A DNA stretch of 64,000 nucleotides from Coccinella septempunctata. Lineage: Eukaryota > Arthropoda > Insecta > Coleoptera > Coccinellidae. Shown piece after piece: positions 10,881-22,519 of this stretch. Position 1 is the first letter of the stretch; every line of letters starts with the position of its first letter. Made by a program: the position numbers and the translations under genes. The DNA is taken from assembly GCF_907165205.1 (NCBI RefSeq), contig NC_058193.1, positions 39,902,521 through 39,966,520 of the forward strand, in the 5' to 3' direction. The notes below the pieces were generated by a model. The model was given only the letters and a program-made list of their open reading frames with translations. It was not told where the DNA came from and searched no databases.

Positions 10881-11390
10881 GTAACTCAAGCGTTTGCTCC
10901 AAAGGATTCTTTGTCAATTTTTCTCTGACTACCAATGATTTTCCTCTGACCATCCCGATGATGCACCACATACAGAGGCTGGCAAACCTTATAAGGAGCT
11001 CCTTCAAACCTTACACCCTACGTGTTGGTGTACCAGCAGTACAAGTAGCTCAAGCGTTTGCTCCAAATGATTATTTGTCAATTTGTCCCTGACTACCAAT
11101 GATCTTCCTCTGACCATCCTGATAATGCACTACATACAGAGGCTGGCAAACCTTATAAGGAGCTCCTTCAAACCTTACACCCTACGTGTTGGTGCACCAG
11201 CAGTACAAGTAGCTCAACCGTTTGCTCCAAATGATTATTTGTCAATTTGTCCCTGACTACTAATGATCTTCCTCTGACCATCCTGATAATGCACCACATA
11301 CAGAGGCTGGCAAACCTTATAGAGAGCTCCTTCAAACCTTACACCCTACGTGTTGGTGCACCAGCAGTACAAGTAGCTCAAGCGTTTGCT
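10881..11390. repeat. 164-bp tandem repeat, about three copies
   Basis: The word CGTTTGCTC recurs at 10891, 11055, 11219 and 11383, exactly 164 bp apart. The three full units are very similar, suggesting recent amplification. The array sits in the 0.94-kb intron between the TM6 and TM7 exons of 5-HT1. Its source is unknown; some frames resemble retrotransposon-like protein but not convincingly. Confidence 0.9.
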
Positions 11391-11708
11391 CTCTCACGAA
11401 AAGTTGATAGAAGTGAATGGCAGCCTCTCTACGAATCTTATTTGCTCTTCTATCGGTTTTCTCATCTAGATTAGCCACATTTGGAGGCAGTAAATAATTC
11501 CAACAGTGTTTGTAAAGGCCTGTGGGTAAAGTGGTTTGAAATTCAGTGAAGGATTCAAAGTTTTCTTGGTTTTAAAGCAACCTATAGATATGCTTGCCAC
11601 TACAACTTTGATGCTTATTTTCCCTAATACGAAATTCGATAGGATGAGCCAAGGAACCCCTAAAATCTAGAGTGTATGACTTATGAAAGATCGCACATAT
11701 TCAAATAC

Positions 11709-12084
11709 CTGTCGAACAGGTTGGGGTTGATGGGCAGCAGTACAGCCATTATGAAGAAGGGCTGCCAGCAGATGACGAAGGCGCCGGTGATTATGGCCAG
11801 GGTCTTGGCGGCTTTTCGCTCCTTCTTGGAGTCGGCGTTGTCCTTGTTCTTCCTCTTGACGGGGTAGAAGGTCGGCGGGGTGTACTGCACGCTGCAGTCG
11901 GTGGCGGTGGGACCGTCTATCTCGAGGCCGTTGGCGCAAGACGTCTTCTCGGGGCTGGAGTTTGAGGAGACGGTCGTGAAGGCGGTGGTGTTGGTCGTTT
12001 CGGATATGGTGGGCAGGGGGCGACCGATTACCGTCACCACGGCGGCCGCTATGCCGCCCGTGCCGCTGGCGGCCGCCAAGCCAC
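11709..12084 (-). CDS. 5-HT1: serotonin 5-HT1-type receptor exon (third loop and TM6)
   Basis: This 376-nt exon encodes the C-terminal part of the third intracellular loop and TM6. It starts after CCAG with [11 protein letters not shown], completing a glycine split across the intron. The loop is rich in Ala, Gly, Thr and Ser and ends with a lysine-rich stretch leading into [17 protein letters not shown]6 carries the CWQPFF form of the aminergic CWxPFF motif. The exon ends in the third extracellular loop (NPNLFDR) at a GTATTT donor, leaving two bases of the arginine codon. Low sequence complexity in the loop is normal for the family; the loop couples to G proteins. Confidence 0.96.
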
Positions 12085-12850
12085 CTGGAAAGGAAGAAAA
12101 CATTGTGTATTCCGAAGAATTTCTTAGCTACAGCTGGAATTCGCAACGAAAAGTTATCTGAAACATCATTTCTAGCTGTCAACGCAAGTTTCGTGGTTTC
12201 CGTTGAATCTTCAGAGATGTATAAACATATCGACTTCGCTACCATGCAAAACAAGGTAAACGCAAGCGCATAGATCGCAGGATTAGGTCAACATTGGTTT
12301 ATTTTTCATAAAATTTCACCTTCACACGGAGAACTAGCTAAAAAACGACTACTGTTGTTGTTTCTACATAAGGACTGTCTAGTTTATACTCATCCCGAAG
12401 GGAAAATGATTGGGGATGTAATAATTTTGCTTAATTGCTTCAAGGAAATAACCCCAATAACTCCACCCCCCACAAATTTCACGTCAAAATTCATCACAAT
12501 GGCGCGTAACTAGTCCGCTTACTAAACTCCGGTCTTGATTAGCTTCAACGTCCCCCAATTTGTTCGCCCTCCCTCTACCCTCCTTCGACTCCCATGCCCG
12601 AGTTTTCTTTCGAGAAGGTCGACCTGTGGCAAAATGGCCGTCTCGTCCAATTTGCCGTTCGCGGTGCGTTATCCTGATGGTTGATGACTATCGTCACCTT
12701 CAATTCGAAGTGTCGAGATTGCGGTCTATTTCGGGAACGCGGTCGCCTTTTGGGGTTATTGTTGATACCGAGGAGGCGATAGGATCTGAAGAATCTACTC
12801 AAAGAAAGGAGGAATATTCATTCTATTTGTTTCGAAATTTCAGATAAAGG
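12085..12850. other. intronic sequence of 5-HT1
   Basis: Intron between the TM5 and third-loop exons. No coding exon or recognisable element in this part. Confidence 0.5.
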
Positions 12851-13773
12851 TCTATCATCTACTATGCTAAATAGAAAGGAAGATTTGAAAAGGAATTCGA
12901 TTAATGGTATACAGCTGGTTAGCCCGTCAGAAAGTCTTCAAACAGATATCAGCCTGGAGGATGAAACTCTAGAATGGGTCGAGCAGTTCAAAGACTTGGG
13001 AAGCTTCATAAATGCTAGGGCTAACCTGGACACGGAAATACACCATCGTATCAATTCGGCATCACGGGCATTCTGGAAGCTAAAGGACAGATTGTTTCAA
13101 AATCACGACCTCAATCTGAAGACCAAGACAGCGTTTTACAGAGCAGTCATCCTCCCAACGGTTCTTTACGGAAGCGAAAGCTGCACGCCATACAGGCGAC
13201 ACATTAAACAGCTTGAGCAAACGCAACAACGTTATCTAAGACAAATAATGCACATCAGATGATCCCACAAAGTTTCAAATGCAGAAGTCTTGCAGCGCGC
13301 GAGTTGTATAACAATTAATACTCGAGTAACCACGGCCCGACTCAGATGAAGCGGCCACATTCTGAGGATGCAAGAGACAAGACTCCCAAAATTATCTCTG
13401 TATGGCGAATTCACAGATGGAGCTCTGAAACCAGAGGCTAGTATAAGCGGTTTAAGGATATACAGCATCAATCCCTAAAATCAGTTAATGGCAATCATAA
13501 CTGCGAACAACTAGCGTTATGCAGATGACAGTGGAGGTTTTTGGTCCACAGTTATATTGGAGACTCGAGAAGAATACAGAGGCGGCCAGGTGGCTATCCA
13601 TGCCCGGAGTGTGGAAGGATCTGTAGGTCGTGGTTGCGTCTCTTCAGTCTTCTGGAGGACGCACAGTCGCAAGTAGCCCTAAGAAATTATAAGTTTGATC
13701 GCACTGATAGTTTTGTTTTTGAATCTTTTTGTAGATTTATTCTCGGTAACGGGATACAATGAATGAATGAATA
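12851..13773 (+). mobile_element. 3' end of a non-LTR retrotransposon (LINE), degenerate
   Basis: The frame at 12864-13262 reads as the C-terminal part of a LINE reverse transcriptase: LEWVEQFKDLGSFI, then HHRINSASRAFWKLKDRL, then AVILPTVLYGSESC. Farther on, in broken frames, come GHILRMQETRLPK and a zinc-finger-like CPECGRICRSW near 13596-13640. The segment ends in an (ATGA)n-like tail (GAATGAATGAATAG), the usual 3' end of such elements. Stops and frameshifts show it is dead. The 5' part is missing, as expected for a 5'-truncated copy. It lies in the second-largest 5-HT1 intron. Confidence 0.85.
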
Positions 13774-14639
13774 GAACAGCTTGTTCGGAAACTACGACAG
13801 GGACTGTCTTCTAGTATCTAAGTCATCTGGAGCTAGGTGAAGTATAGTTTATCCACTTAAAGAACTACTAGAAGTACAAATATGAGTTTTCGCCTATTGA
13901 AATCACATCGCCCCAACACAAGATAGTAAATCCCGTTAGGAACGAAGATTACCAACATATACATTTACGTGTTTCCAATCGGAAAACTTAACGATACAAA
14001 CACGGAAAAGCTCGCGACCCGAGATTGCAGGTTAAATTGAATTGAGCCGAGCAATACGTTTCAATGTCGAATTCCATCTGAATATCTCTCTCGAAGAAAA
14101 CCCGGAATTCGAACGTAGATACCTACGGATGCGGAAAATTCCGACGCCGTCTTCGCGTATAACGACGTCCAAATCGACGCCCACTCCTAATTGCGACAAT
14201 CGCAAAAATGCCGAACGCGGGGCGAGGAAAATCCGAATTCCAAACTCGATTATGAACGCGTCCGAAATTCCTTCAGACGACAATTCCGTCGGACGAGATC
14301 AAACCGTCGAGCGACGTCGAGACGCTCGCTAAGACCCGAAACAAGACACAGTTGCGAATTCCTTCTGATCATGAAGTTCTCCAAGAAATTCCCCTCGGTT
14401 TTTGTTTCTCTCCGGACTGGGAAGACGTTTTCGAATCCAAGAAATATCGGAGGGTTTATAGGTTAGAGAATTAAATTAAACTCGATCGTATTCTTATTCA
14501 AAAGATTAATTCTGTTCTATTATCTACTTATTTTTTACATTATCAGATTCCGCTATCTGCAGCTTTATCTAGCTAGTATCATCTGATCTCTCTCGGGTTT
14601 TTGAGAAATGCTTTGTCATCAGTCCGTTTCTTCTTGCTG
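13774..14639. other. intronic sequence of 5-HT1
   Basis: No coding exon of a known family. Open frames near 14042-14466 are arginine-rich and overlap on both strands, which suggests composition rather than coding. Confidence 0.45.
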
Positions 14640-15085
14640 AAGTTAATTTCGTTGTATGAAAAATCATGTCGCTTAAAAATTCGTCAAGACCGAACCAGGC
14701 TTGATGAAATTTCGAGATTTATTTCTAGAAAAGTTGCTCTTTCAGTGATAAATATCGAAATTTCTGTTACTCTTCTAAGGGAGCCAAATGCCCATGACTA
14801 CCTTAATGCTCATACTTACTTTTTGGGCATTTGGCTACCTTAACGCTCATAGGTACTTTTTGGGCATTGTGGGCATTTGGCTACCTTAACGCTCATAGTT
14901 CCTTTTTCAAATTTATTACTACAAGAGTTGCTCTTTCAGAATATGTATCATATTTGAATCTGCGATAATTTTCCTGGAAGAGAAATTACTCGAAAATTGA
15001 CTTTGTCAAGACCTAACGGTTACACCGAAGTCGATGAAATTTCGAGATTTATCACTAGAAGAGTTGCTGAAATCGAGAGAAATAC
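14640..15085. repeat. degenerate copies of the 174-bp repeat with a short internal tandem
   Basis: Two diverged copies of the 174-bp family seen at 44.5-45.8 kb occur here (landmarks: CGTCAAGACCGAAC near 14682, AAGTTGCTCTTTCAG near 14730, and a second set near 14930-15067). Between them, 14775-14900 holds about three copies of a unit with GGGCATTTGGCTACCTTAA and CTCATA, roughly 45-50 bp apart. Confidence 0.7.
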
Positions 15086-15663
15086 ACCTTGCAGAATCAC
15101 TCTTGGAACGGCCACTGGACGCCACATTGTCCGGACTCTCTGATCTTCAACTAACAAAATTCGGCCGAAATATGGCGGGTAGACAAAGGAGGCTCTCCTT
15201 GGCGTGATCAAAGGATCCCATTTATCCGGACACGTCATCCATCCCGTGTAATATCTAGATTCTCATTTAGCCGGCCCCGTGGTAGGAAAGAGTTTCATAT
15301 TTAATTTAGTATCGTCTTGAAAGGAGGCTCCGAACGGAACGCGGGGCCCGTATTTACTTTCTTTTTTTACGAATAATAAAATTTTGATGCCGGAATTAAT
15401 CTTCCCCGTTTCTTTTAGAACGTCGCGAACCGAAATAAAAATTTAATTTCGATCGCAACTGAGAGGACGACGATGTTTACTTGAGGCTATAATTCGTATT
15501 CGATTTTCTCGAATTAGTCCACCTCCCGTCTCGTTTCGCTGAAAGGGTTCTTGATCAATGGGTTTCTCGTTGAATAAGTTCGGAAAATATCCGAGGTTCC
15601 GTCACTAGAATTTCATTCCTCGAACTTTAGTTTATTCATTGAAGTATTTTCATCAATTCATGC

Positions 15664-16886
15664 ACGAGGACTTATTTATATCTAGTTAGCCTGCACCAGT
15701 TCTATTGAAAAAAATATATTGCGTTACCATAGTAACGAACAATAACTCATTAGAAATGTCAGTGAGATGTTTGAGGTCAAAAATGTAAACCAGAGTTACG
15801 CAATAAATTAAAAGAAAGAAGATGTCCACCGAAATTGTGAAAATCAGAAATTGGAGTATCAAGCCATCATCAAGTACCTGTATTTAAAAGGGTTGAGAGG
15901 TCAGCAGATTTACGAAGATATGCTTAATACCCTTGATGATCAATGTCCTTCGTATGCGACCGTGAAAAATTGGACTGCAAGCTTCAAAAGAGGTAAATTT
16001 TCCATTGAAGATGATGATCGATCGGGAAGGCCAGTTTCTGTGTCAGTCCCCGAAAATATCGATGCAGTTCATGACATGATTTTATCAGACCGTCGAATTG
16101 GGCTAAAACGGATATCTGAAGCAATGAATATTTCATACGAACGCGTTCATCATATAGTTCACGTCAATTTGGACATGAGAAAAATTGCTGCAAAATGGAT
16201 CCCCAAATGTTTGAATGTTGACCAAAAGCGTGAAAGGGTAGAAGCATCGTGTTCGATCTGTGCTCGATTTAAAAACGTAGACTTTTTAAAGCGAATTGTT
16301 ACTATGGATGAGACTTGGGTACATTTCTACGATCCAGAAACAAAGCAACAATCGATGGACTGGCGACAGTGTGATGGTTCTCCAAGACCTAAGAAGTTTC
16401 GTGTCCAAAAATCTGCTGGAAAAGTTCTTGTTTCTGTTTTTTGGGATTGCCGGGGAGTAATCATGATTGATTTTTTGAATAAGGGTGGAACAATAACCGG
16501 AGATTAGTACTCGACATTACTGACCACTCTACGGAAAAAAATTAAAGAGAAAAAAAGCGGAAAGCTATCCAAAGGTGTTTTGACTTTGCAGGACAACGCC
16601 CCTGCACACAAATCTCATGTTGCCATGCAAAATTCGTGATTTAGGGTTCGAATTACTAGACACTACACCCCCCTTATTCACCAGATTTGGCTCCATCCGA
16701 CTATCATCTCTTTCCTCAACAAGCAAGAAGAAACATTTGTTTTGAAAGGTCTAGAGACGTTGTAGGTTGGCTGTAATAAATGTATCCAATTAAGAGGAGA
16801 ATATGTTGGGAAATAAAATATTTTGACATTGAAATTTTGTTTGGTTCTGTAATAGTAGGCTGAGAATTTTTTTATATATCCTCGTA
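15664..16886 (+). mobile_element. near-full-length mariner element, mellifera-like, inactive
   Basis: A Tc1/mariner DNA transposon of about 1.2 kb. The left end has ACGAGGA and the right end TCCTCGTA, a terminal inverted repeat shared with the other copies here. The transposase frame starts in or just before 15851 and has the helix-turn-helix region (PSYATVKNW), the linker WIPKCLNVDQKR, the first catalytic Asp in MDETWVHFYDPETK, the second in LQDNAPAHKS and the third in YSPDLAPSDYHLF. A stop codon at 16505-16507 interrupts it, and a small deletion near 16630 shifts the frame before the third Asp, so it is a dead copy. It lies in an intron of 5-HT1. Confidence 0.93.
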
Positions 16887-18998
16887 CATCGAATCAGTCT
16901 CATTGAACAAGGCGAATCGAAAATGCGGAACAAATCTGAAGGGATCAAAAAACATTAACGAAAAAATGCTTGATTAGCTAGCCATTTGAATGAAAGATGC
17001 TGGAAGGATCTAAATCAGCTTCGGTCTGATTTGCTAACAACACTAGGACCATCTAATCTTCTCGCTCTTCAACAGACAATCTTGGGAACTTTCACGTTTC
17101 AGAAGTTTGCTAAAACGCTGTGCCGAAAGTCCATTTTTCACGTATAGGTATAAAATTCATCACAAATTCAACGCCTACCTAGCTCAGACGTCAAAACCGA
17201 GTACGTCACGGGATTCCGACGTTTCCATTAATGACGGAGGCTCTTCGTGTGCCGAAACCATGCGAGGACCGATCTCCTCCTAATGGAACAATTCGATATT
17301 CATTATTCAATTACGACGTTCGAATGTCGGCTTTGATACGAGACTAGAGAGAGAGTTGCTGTTTGAATGGATGCCGTGACGTCAACACGATTCGACCGCC
17401 TCGTTACTTCAAGTTCCATACCTGCCGGGTTTGATTTCTGAGAGTTGGTAAGCCTGTTCCGGATCCGGATCACCGTCGACGGACGGGCCTCATCCCCTAC
17501 AGAAAGTTGACGGCAAGTTGAGACTTTGACCTTTCCCGAATGACTAACATCGACGCACCTAGGAGGCTCCCTCAGCGAGCTGAAGGTTTAATCTGAATCG
17601 AATTTATTCGAAACAATCCTTAACCTCGTTTTTCGAGCGAATCCTGCGTGTGGTAACGATTCGGACGGTGTAATCCGAAAGATAGGTCTTCTTTCTTGCG
17701 TAAAATTGATCGCAGCACTCAGCTTTATTGGTCCAAAGCGAAAGGTAAGTACGCCGCGTTCTAAATCTACCCGTATCTCTCGTATCCTCTCCCCCGGTTC
17801 GATTTTCTATTTCACGCAATGTGGCGCCGCAAAATAAATCCATTAGGTTTCGACGAAAGGAGAGGGGTTTTTTCGATAATTGAACTTTTCGAGAGACCAG
17901 AATGAGAGGTTCAACAAATCCTTGATGGGTTCTCGTAGTTGTTTACCGTTGAGTTTAACGTTCTCGAGTTCTAGCGACGAATTGAAGTGAGACAAGTTCA
18001 GATTTATTTTGAAAAACTGAAAAATATAAGTATTGCTGTTCGGCAGAAATGCTTTTATTCGAAGAATAAACTAATGGACTAATTGAAATCATGTGCTGAT
18101 ATTTTAAAGCTGACGAATTTGCTTTACCAATTTGTTTTCACACATTGAATCTCTTATAAACTGTGGTGAAACCCCCAAGTTTGTGTTTTATTCAAATGCA
18201 ACAAGCCTTCAGTTCAACTTCATGGTTGAATCTCGATGTGTAAAAGTATATAGCCTCGCACGTCGAGAATATGAATCAAACTTTTATGTCTTCCATCAGG
18301 ATCTTATTCGATAAGTTTGATTCTCAATATATTCGATGCTGAAACGCTCTCACCGGCGTATCTCTTATAAAATTCTTCCATTCGCTTCCAAGTACTCTCT
18401 TCCGATAAAAACATAACGATATTTTCTATATAAGGCCAAAACATTGCATATCGAAAAAGATTTTAGCGCGCGTGGTAAACGAATGGTCTAGTCTAGATGC
18501 TTTCAGCTTTATTAGTCCAGAGCTCCTATTAGAAAAAAAGGTTTTTCCAATGAAATACTGAATAAACAGTATCAGAATGCCATGTAGCCAACGATGATTA
18601 GATTTGGATCAAGAGAAACGTATAAGCGTTGTCGCATTCACCAATTTGCAACCGCATTGAAAACTTTTATATTTTCAATGTTGATTATTGATGATTGTAG
18701 GATGCCGATCTGTTTAAAACCTTCATTATTGGTGAGCACTTTCATTTATAATTAAATTCAGAGAGAAAACTGCCAAATATAGGCCTCCACGTTGAATTTA
18801 AAAAAGTATTCAAAGTATCTGGGTATTTACGCATTCGCCATTTTGCAACCAAATTAATAACTACGAATTTTGACTGTTTATGTTAAGTTCAAGCGCTGAG
18901 CCTAGGATTGAAATTTCATCAATATTCAGATGATAAATTAATAATGGTTAGCAATAAACCATACAACAAGATAAATCAATCGTCTAGTAGGTAATTAC
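16887..18998. other. intronic sequence of 5-HT1, no gene seen
   Basis: No coding exon is supported. Two copies of a motif like TTCGCCATTTTGCAACC occur near 18637 (diverged) and 18837, also found at 49.7 and 50.4 kb. The rest shows nothing recognisable. Confidence 0.5.
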
Positions 18999-19348
18999 CT
19001 GCGATACCTCCAGCAGCAATGTTACTGTCCGGCACCGGATTCGAACCGGTGATGATGTGTTTCCTACGTATGCGTTTCCTGGCCGTCTGGAATATCCTCC
19101 AGTAGAGGATGAGTATCACCAGGAGGGGAAGGTAGAAGGAGGAGGCCGTCGCGAAGATCTGGTAGTAGAGATCCTGACTGACCAGACATTTTTTGTTCTG
19201 TATCCTGCTGTACCACTCCGGGTCCTTCCAGCCCAGGAGCGGAGCTATGCATACCAAGAAGGACACCAGCCAGACTATGAAGATCGTGATGCCTATCCTC
19301 TTGGCGGTGCGTTGGTGGATGTAGTCGATGTTGGTCACGGCCCAGTAC
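18999..19348 (-). CDS. 5-HT1: serotonin 5-HT1-type receptor exon (TM4, TM5, start of third loop)
   Basis: The first base completes the arginine of the DRY motif. The next residues, YWAVTNIDYIHQRTAKR, are a hallmark of 5-HT1 receptors. TM4 follows (IGITIFIVWLVSFLVC), then GWKDPEWYSRI and the cysteine of extracellular loop 2 (KKCLVSQD) that normally bonds to TM3. TM5 contains ATASSFYLPLLVILILYW and leads into RIFQTARKRIRR. Serines in TM5 fit amine binding. The exon ends at a GCAG/GTAATT donor with one base of a glycine codon. The match to insect 5-HT1 receptors is strong over the whole exon; it is clearly not a dopamine or octopamine receptor. Confidence 0.97.
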
Positions 19349-19389
19349 CTGAAAATAGCAGAAGATGATTTTTTCGGAGAGCTACTAGT

Positions 19390-19720
19390 TTGTGTGATAC
19401 ATATTCTGAAAGATCAACTCTTCTAGTGATAAATCTGAAAACTTCATTCATTTTGGCTCGACCGTTCGGTCTTGAGGAAGTTTTAACTGAACCCAACTTT
19501 TTGGCAATTTTTCGAAAGTCAACTTTCGAGTCGATTATCTTCCAAGAAAATTATCGCACATCTAAATGTGATACATATTCTGAAAGAGCAACTCTTCAAG
19601 TGATAAACCTGAGAATTTCATCTATTTCAGCATAGCCGTTTGGTCTTGAGGAAGTTTCAACTTTCCCCATCTTTTTGGGAATTTTTCGATGGTCAACTTA
19701 CGAGTAGTAGTATATACGAT
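19390..19720. repeat. two copies of the 174-bp repeat family, inverted orientation
   Basis: Two adjacent units match the array at 44.5-45.8 kb but in opposite orientation (landmarks: GATACATATTCTGAAAG near 19396 and 19568, and CGTTCGGTCTTGAGGAAG near 19463). The frame reading TYSERATL and PFGLEEVLTEP is kept open here too. Confidence 0.8.
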
Positions 19721-21294
19721 TTCACCAAGGCCTGCAACCAGATTCCGGAATTAAAACTGTCAAGCTAACCATGCGAGATTAGCAGGTGGCACCGGAATCC
19801 AAGAAGAAGAAAATTTGCTGCGCCGGAAGCGTAGAAATTCGGAATACGTGCCGAAAGTCAGATAGGGTGAACGTTTTTATCTTCGGCGCTATCTTAGAAA
19901 CTGCGAACACGTTTCGCTCGTTTGCTCATTCTGGTTTTCCATAAACAAATAGACGATAGACGAGGAGAACAGAATGTTGGCCTGATTATCTTTATGAAAA
20001 TTACATCGAGCTTGTGTGAGGTTCCGTAGTTGAGGAGGAACCTAAAGATCTAGTTACAGATAAGTGGGTAGACCTAGGTCAACTTTGAAATGATTGCTTG
20101 GAGTGGGCCATGGTCAGAATATGTGCTCGAAATTTAGGATAACAGGTGATTTTCGTGGGGATCATATACTCAGCTATGTTAGAATCTTATTTCAGATAGC
20201 TTTTACTTAAAGTGGTATTGGGTTTGATTGACTTTAGGGTCATGAAGAGAAGACTACCGGAGTAATGGTTGGTTTCCCTTACTTCTTGTTTACTGTAGAA
20301 TTCTGTTCAAATAAATCTGTATTTCCTCGTGTTGCCTCAAACCGAGTGTTATTGAAATTAATTACACTAAGTGATATACGTCAGTGGTTGGTTCCAAGCG
20401 ACAAACAAGAGGAAAAAAACGCGAAATAACATTCACGATATATTCTAACATACTCTGTCTGTGTCTCGTCTTCTACCGAGAACTCATCAACGAAAAATGA
20501 TATTCTCCGATGGATATCAAGCGACTGCATGACTTCGTTAGCATGCTAATTCAATTAAACGTCACAAGCGTTACCTTTGAGTTATTAACAGGGTAATTTG
20601 CGGATTGTACGTCTCTTGTTTCCCGCAAAACGAAAATACCATCACACGATTATATGGAGCAACACAGGAGGTGACTTCGATTTAGATTTTAGCGTAAACA
20701 AACCCTTAACTTGATTATTTTCTTGTTATACACGAGTAGAGATTTCGTCAGACAAAGATGAGTTATGACTTGTGATTTTACAATGGCAGATAGGTAATTG
20801 ATGATGGCTTCTAAAATTCTCTAGTGGAGGAAAAACCTTCAGTGCGGGAAAGAGCACTGTTAGAGCTCATTTTAACGGAAAAGAGTGTCCTACAACTCTT
20901 AAAGGTTAATTTTCCAAATGACATTATTCCTGTCCCATTCATCCCGAATAAAAGTACAAACGTGAAGTTCGTAACGACCGTAAATCCCTCATTTCGTTCG
21001 GAATCGGGCTGTCGGCTCTCGTTGAGGCGCACATATAATATCAAACTCTTCCCTCCAATCCAATTAGGCAGGCCGAAGATGTAATCATTATCCATAACCC
21101 CGCATTAGGTCTTCCCTTCATTCTTTCCGGTCTTTCCTAATTAGTTTTCGATCTTTCGACCAGAGGGCGCTTAACGGCACCGGTTTCCCCGAACCCTTTA
21201 TACGATTTTCCACGATCGTTGCCACTTTTATCGCCCTGCAATTAAGGGGTGGTGAAGATGCGAGTTTGACTGTTTCACAGTCGCACTTCTATTC
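19721..21294. other. intronic sequence of 5-HT1, no gene seen
   Basis: No coding exon, tandem repeat or inverted-repeat element recognised. Overlapping open frames on both strands near 20811-21095 match nothing I know. Confidence 0.45.
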
Positions 21295-21665
21295 GCTACC
21301 CCAAGGGCTATAACGCTCCATGACTGATAGCGAAGAAAAGGTCTATTTTTAGCGCAACTACGGGATTTCACTGACGACGAGCGGTATCTCTTATTCTCTA
21401 CCCCAAGGGCTTACGCGCCATGGCTGATAGAAAAGAAGAGATTTCGGATTCAACACTTATGACGCGGAACGCGGACAGGGGGGTTGACGGGACTTTCCCT
21501 TCAGTACCCCAAGGGCTTACGCGCCATGCCTCTGCCTATCGGAATGAACGTACTGAATATTTGAGAATTAAATATTTTCAAAGGCGGAAATCTGAAACGA
21601 AAGGAATGCACTGAAATGAACTCCAATTTTCCTCAGAAAACTGGGATTCATTACAGTATGTTCGA
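21295..21665 (-). repeat. dispersed repeat, partial copy of the family at 51.1-51.9 kb
   Basis: The segment matches 51100-51930 in reverse orientation: CAAAGGCGGAAATCTGAAACG (reverse) and the phrase CCCCAAGGGCTTACGCGCCATG. The latter recurs here about three times as an internal tandem (near 21300, 21400 and 21505). This copy lacks about 0.5 kb present at 51.3-51.8 kb. Confidence 0.75.
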
Positions 21666-22327
21666 ATTGAACAATTGATTGTTTGATTAAGGTCAGAGCC
21701 AAGTACGATTTTAATGAAAATCCCGTCCTTTGTCCCGGACCAGTGTTTATGGTGTCTACGACGGCCTGGATAGACGGAACCCGATTACAAGTCGACGAAG
21801 GTCCGTGACACGTCTCTAATTTGTCTACGGACGATTTTCCAGTTAATTTTGCATTCTCCACGGAAACCGGGAGCCTTCCAAGATGCGGTACGGGTCCGGG
21901 GATGGAACAGAAGAGGGAATAAATTAAACGTTGAGCGTAAAGCTGGGAGTGCTGAGTGGATGCCGCCTTCGAATGGACTGTACGAGGCAGGATGGCGAAT
22001 AATGCAAGTGCATCGAGTAATCTTCCTCGTTGTGGCGATGAGGATCATGAAAAATAGAGATCTTTCCTTGTGAATACGACCCGAACATCGAGAGACGAGA
22101 TGCTGCTTCGTCACTTAGTCGGTAGCTATCTCGTCATCATAATCTCGTGAGTGTCAGTTTATGGAAAACGCAGATGTGCTGTTTATCTAACGAAACTAAC
22201 ACACATTTGCTGCCAATATTATTTAGAGCCTTGACCTCTAGATGCCCAAGTACCTTATTGATAATTTTCCTCTCTTCACTATAGTGATCTATTATAGTCC
22301 TACTTCGTGTATTAAAGTCTAACCTAA

Positions 22328-22513
22328 GTGGGAGCGCCCACCAAAGTAGCGTAGCAATGACCACTGACATGGCACTCACATGACAAAGGCGATACATAAT
22401 TTTCAGATATGAACTGAGAATGACATATTTCACGCAACTGAGATGTGGGATTATGCATAACCTTTGTCATGTATGTGCCTGGTCAGTGCTACGCTACTTT
22501 GGTGGGCGCTCCC
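22328..22513. mobile_element. 186-bp MITE with about 58-bp terminal inverted repeats
   Basis: The ends GGGAGCGCCCACCAAAGTAG (left) and its complement (right) are nearly identical and extend inward about 58 bp to CATGACAAAGG. CCTAA lies just outside both ends and may be a target duplication. There is no coding capacity. Confidence 0.85.
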
Positions 22514-22519
22514 CCTAAA

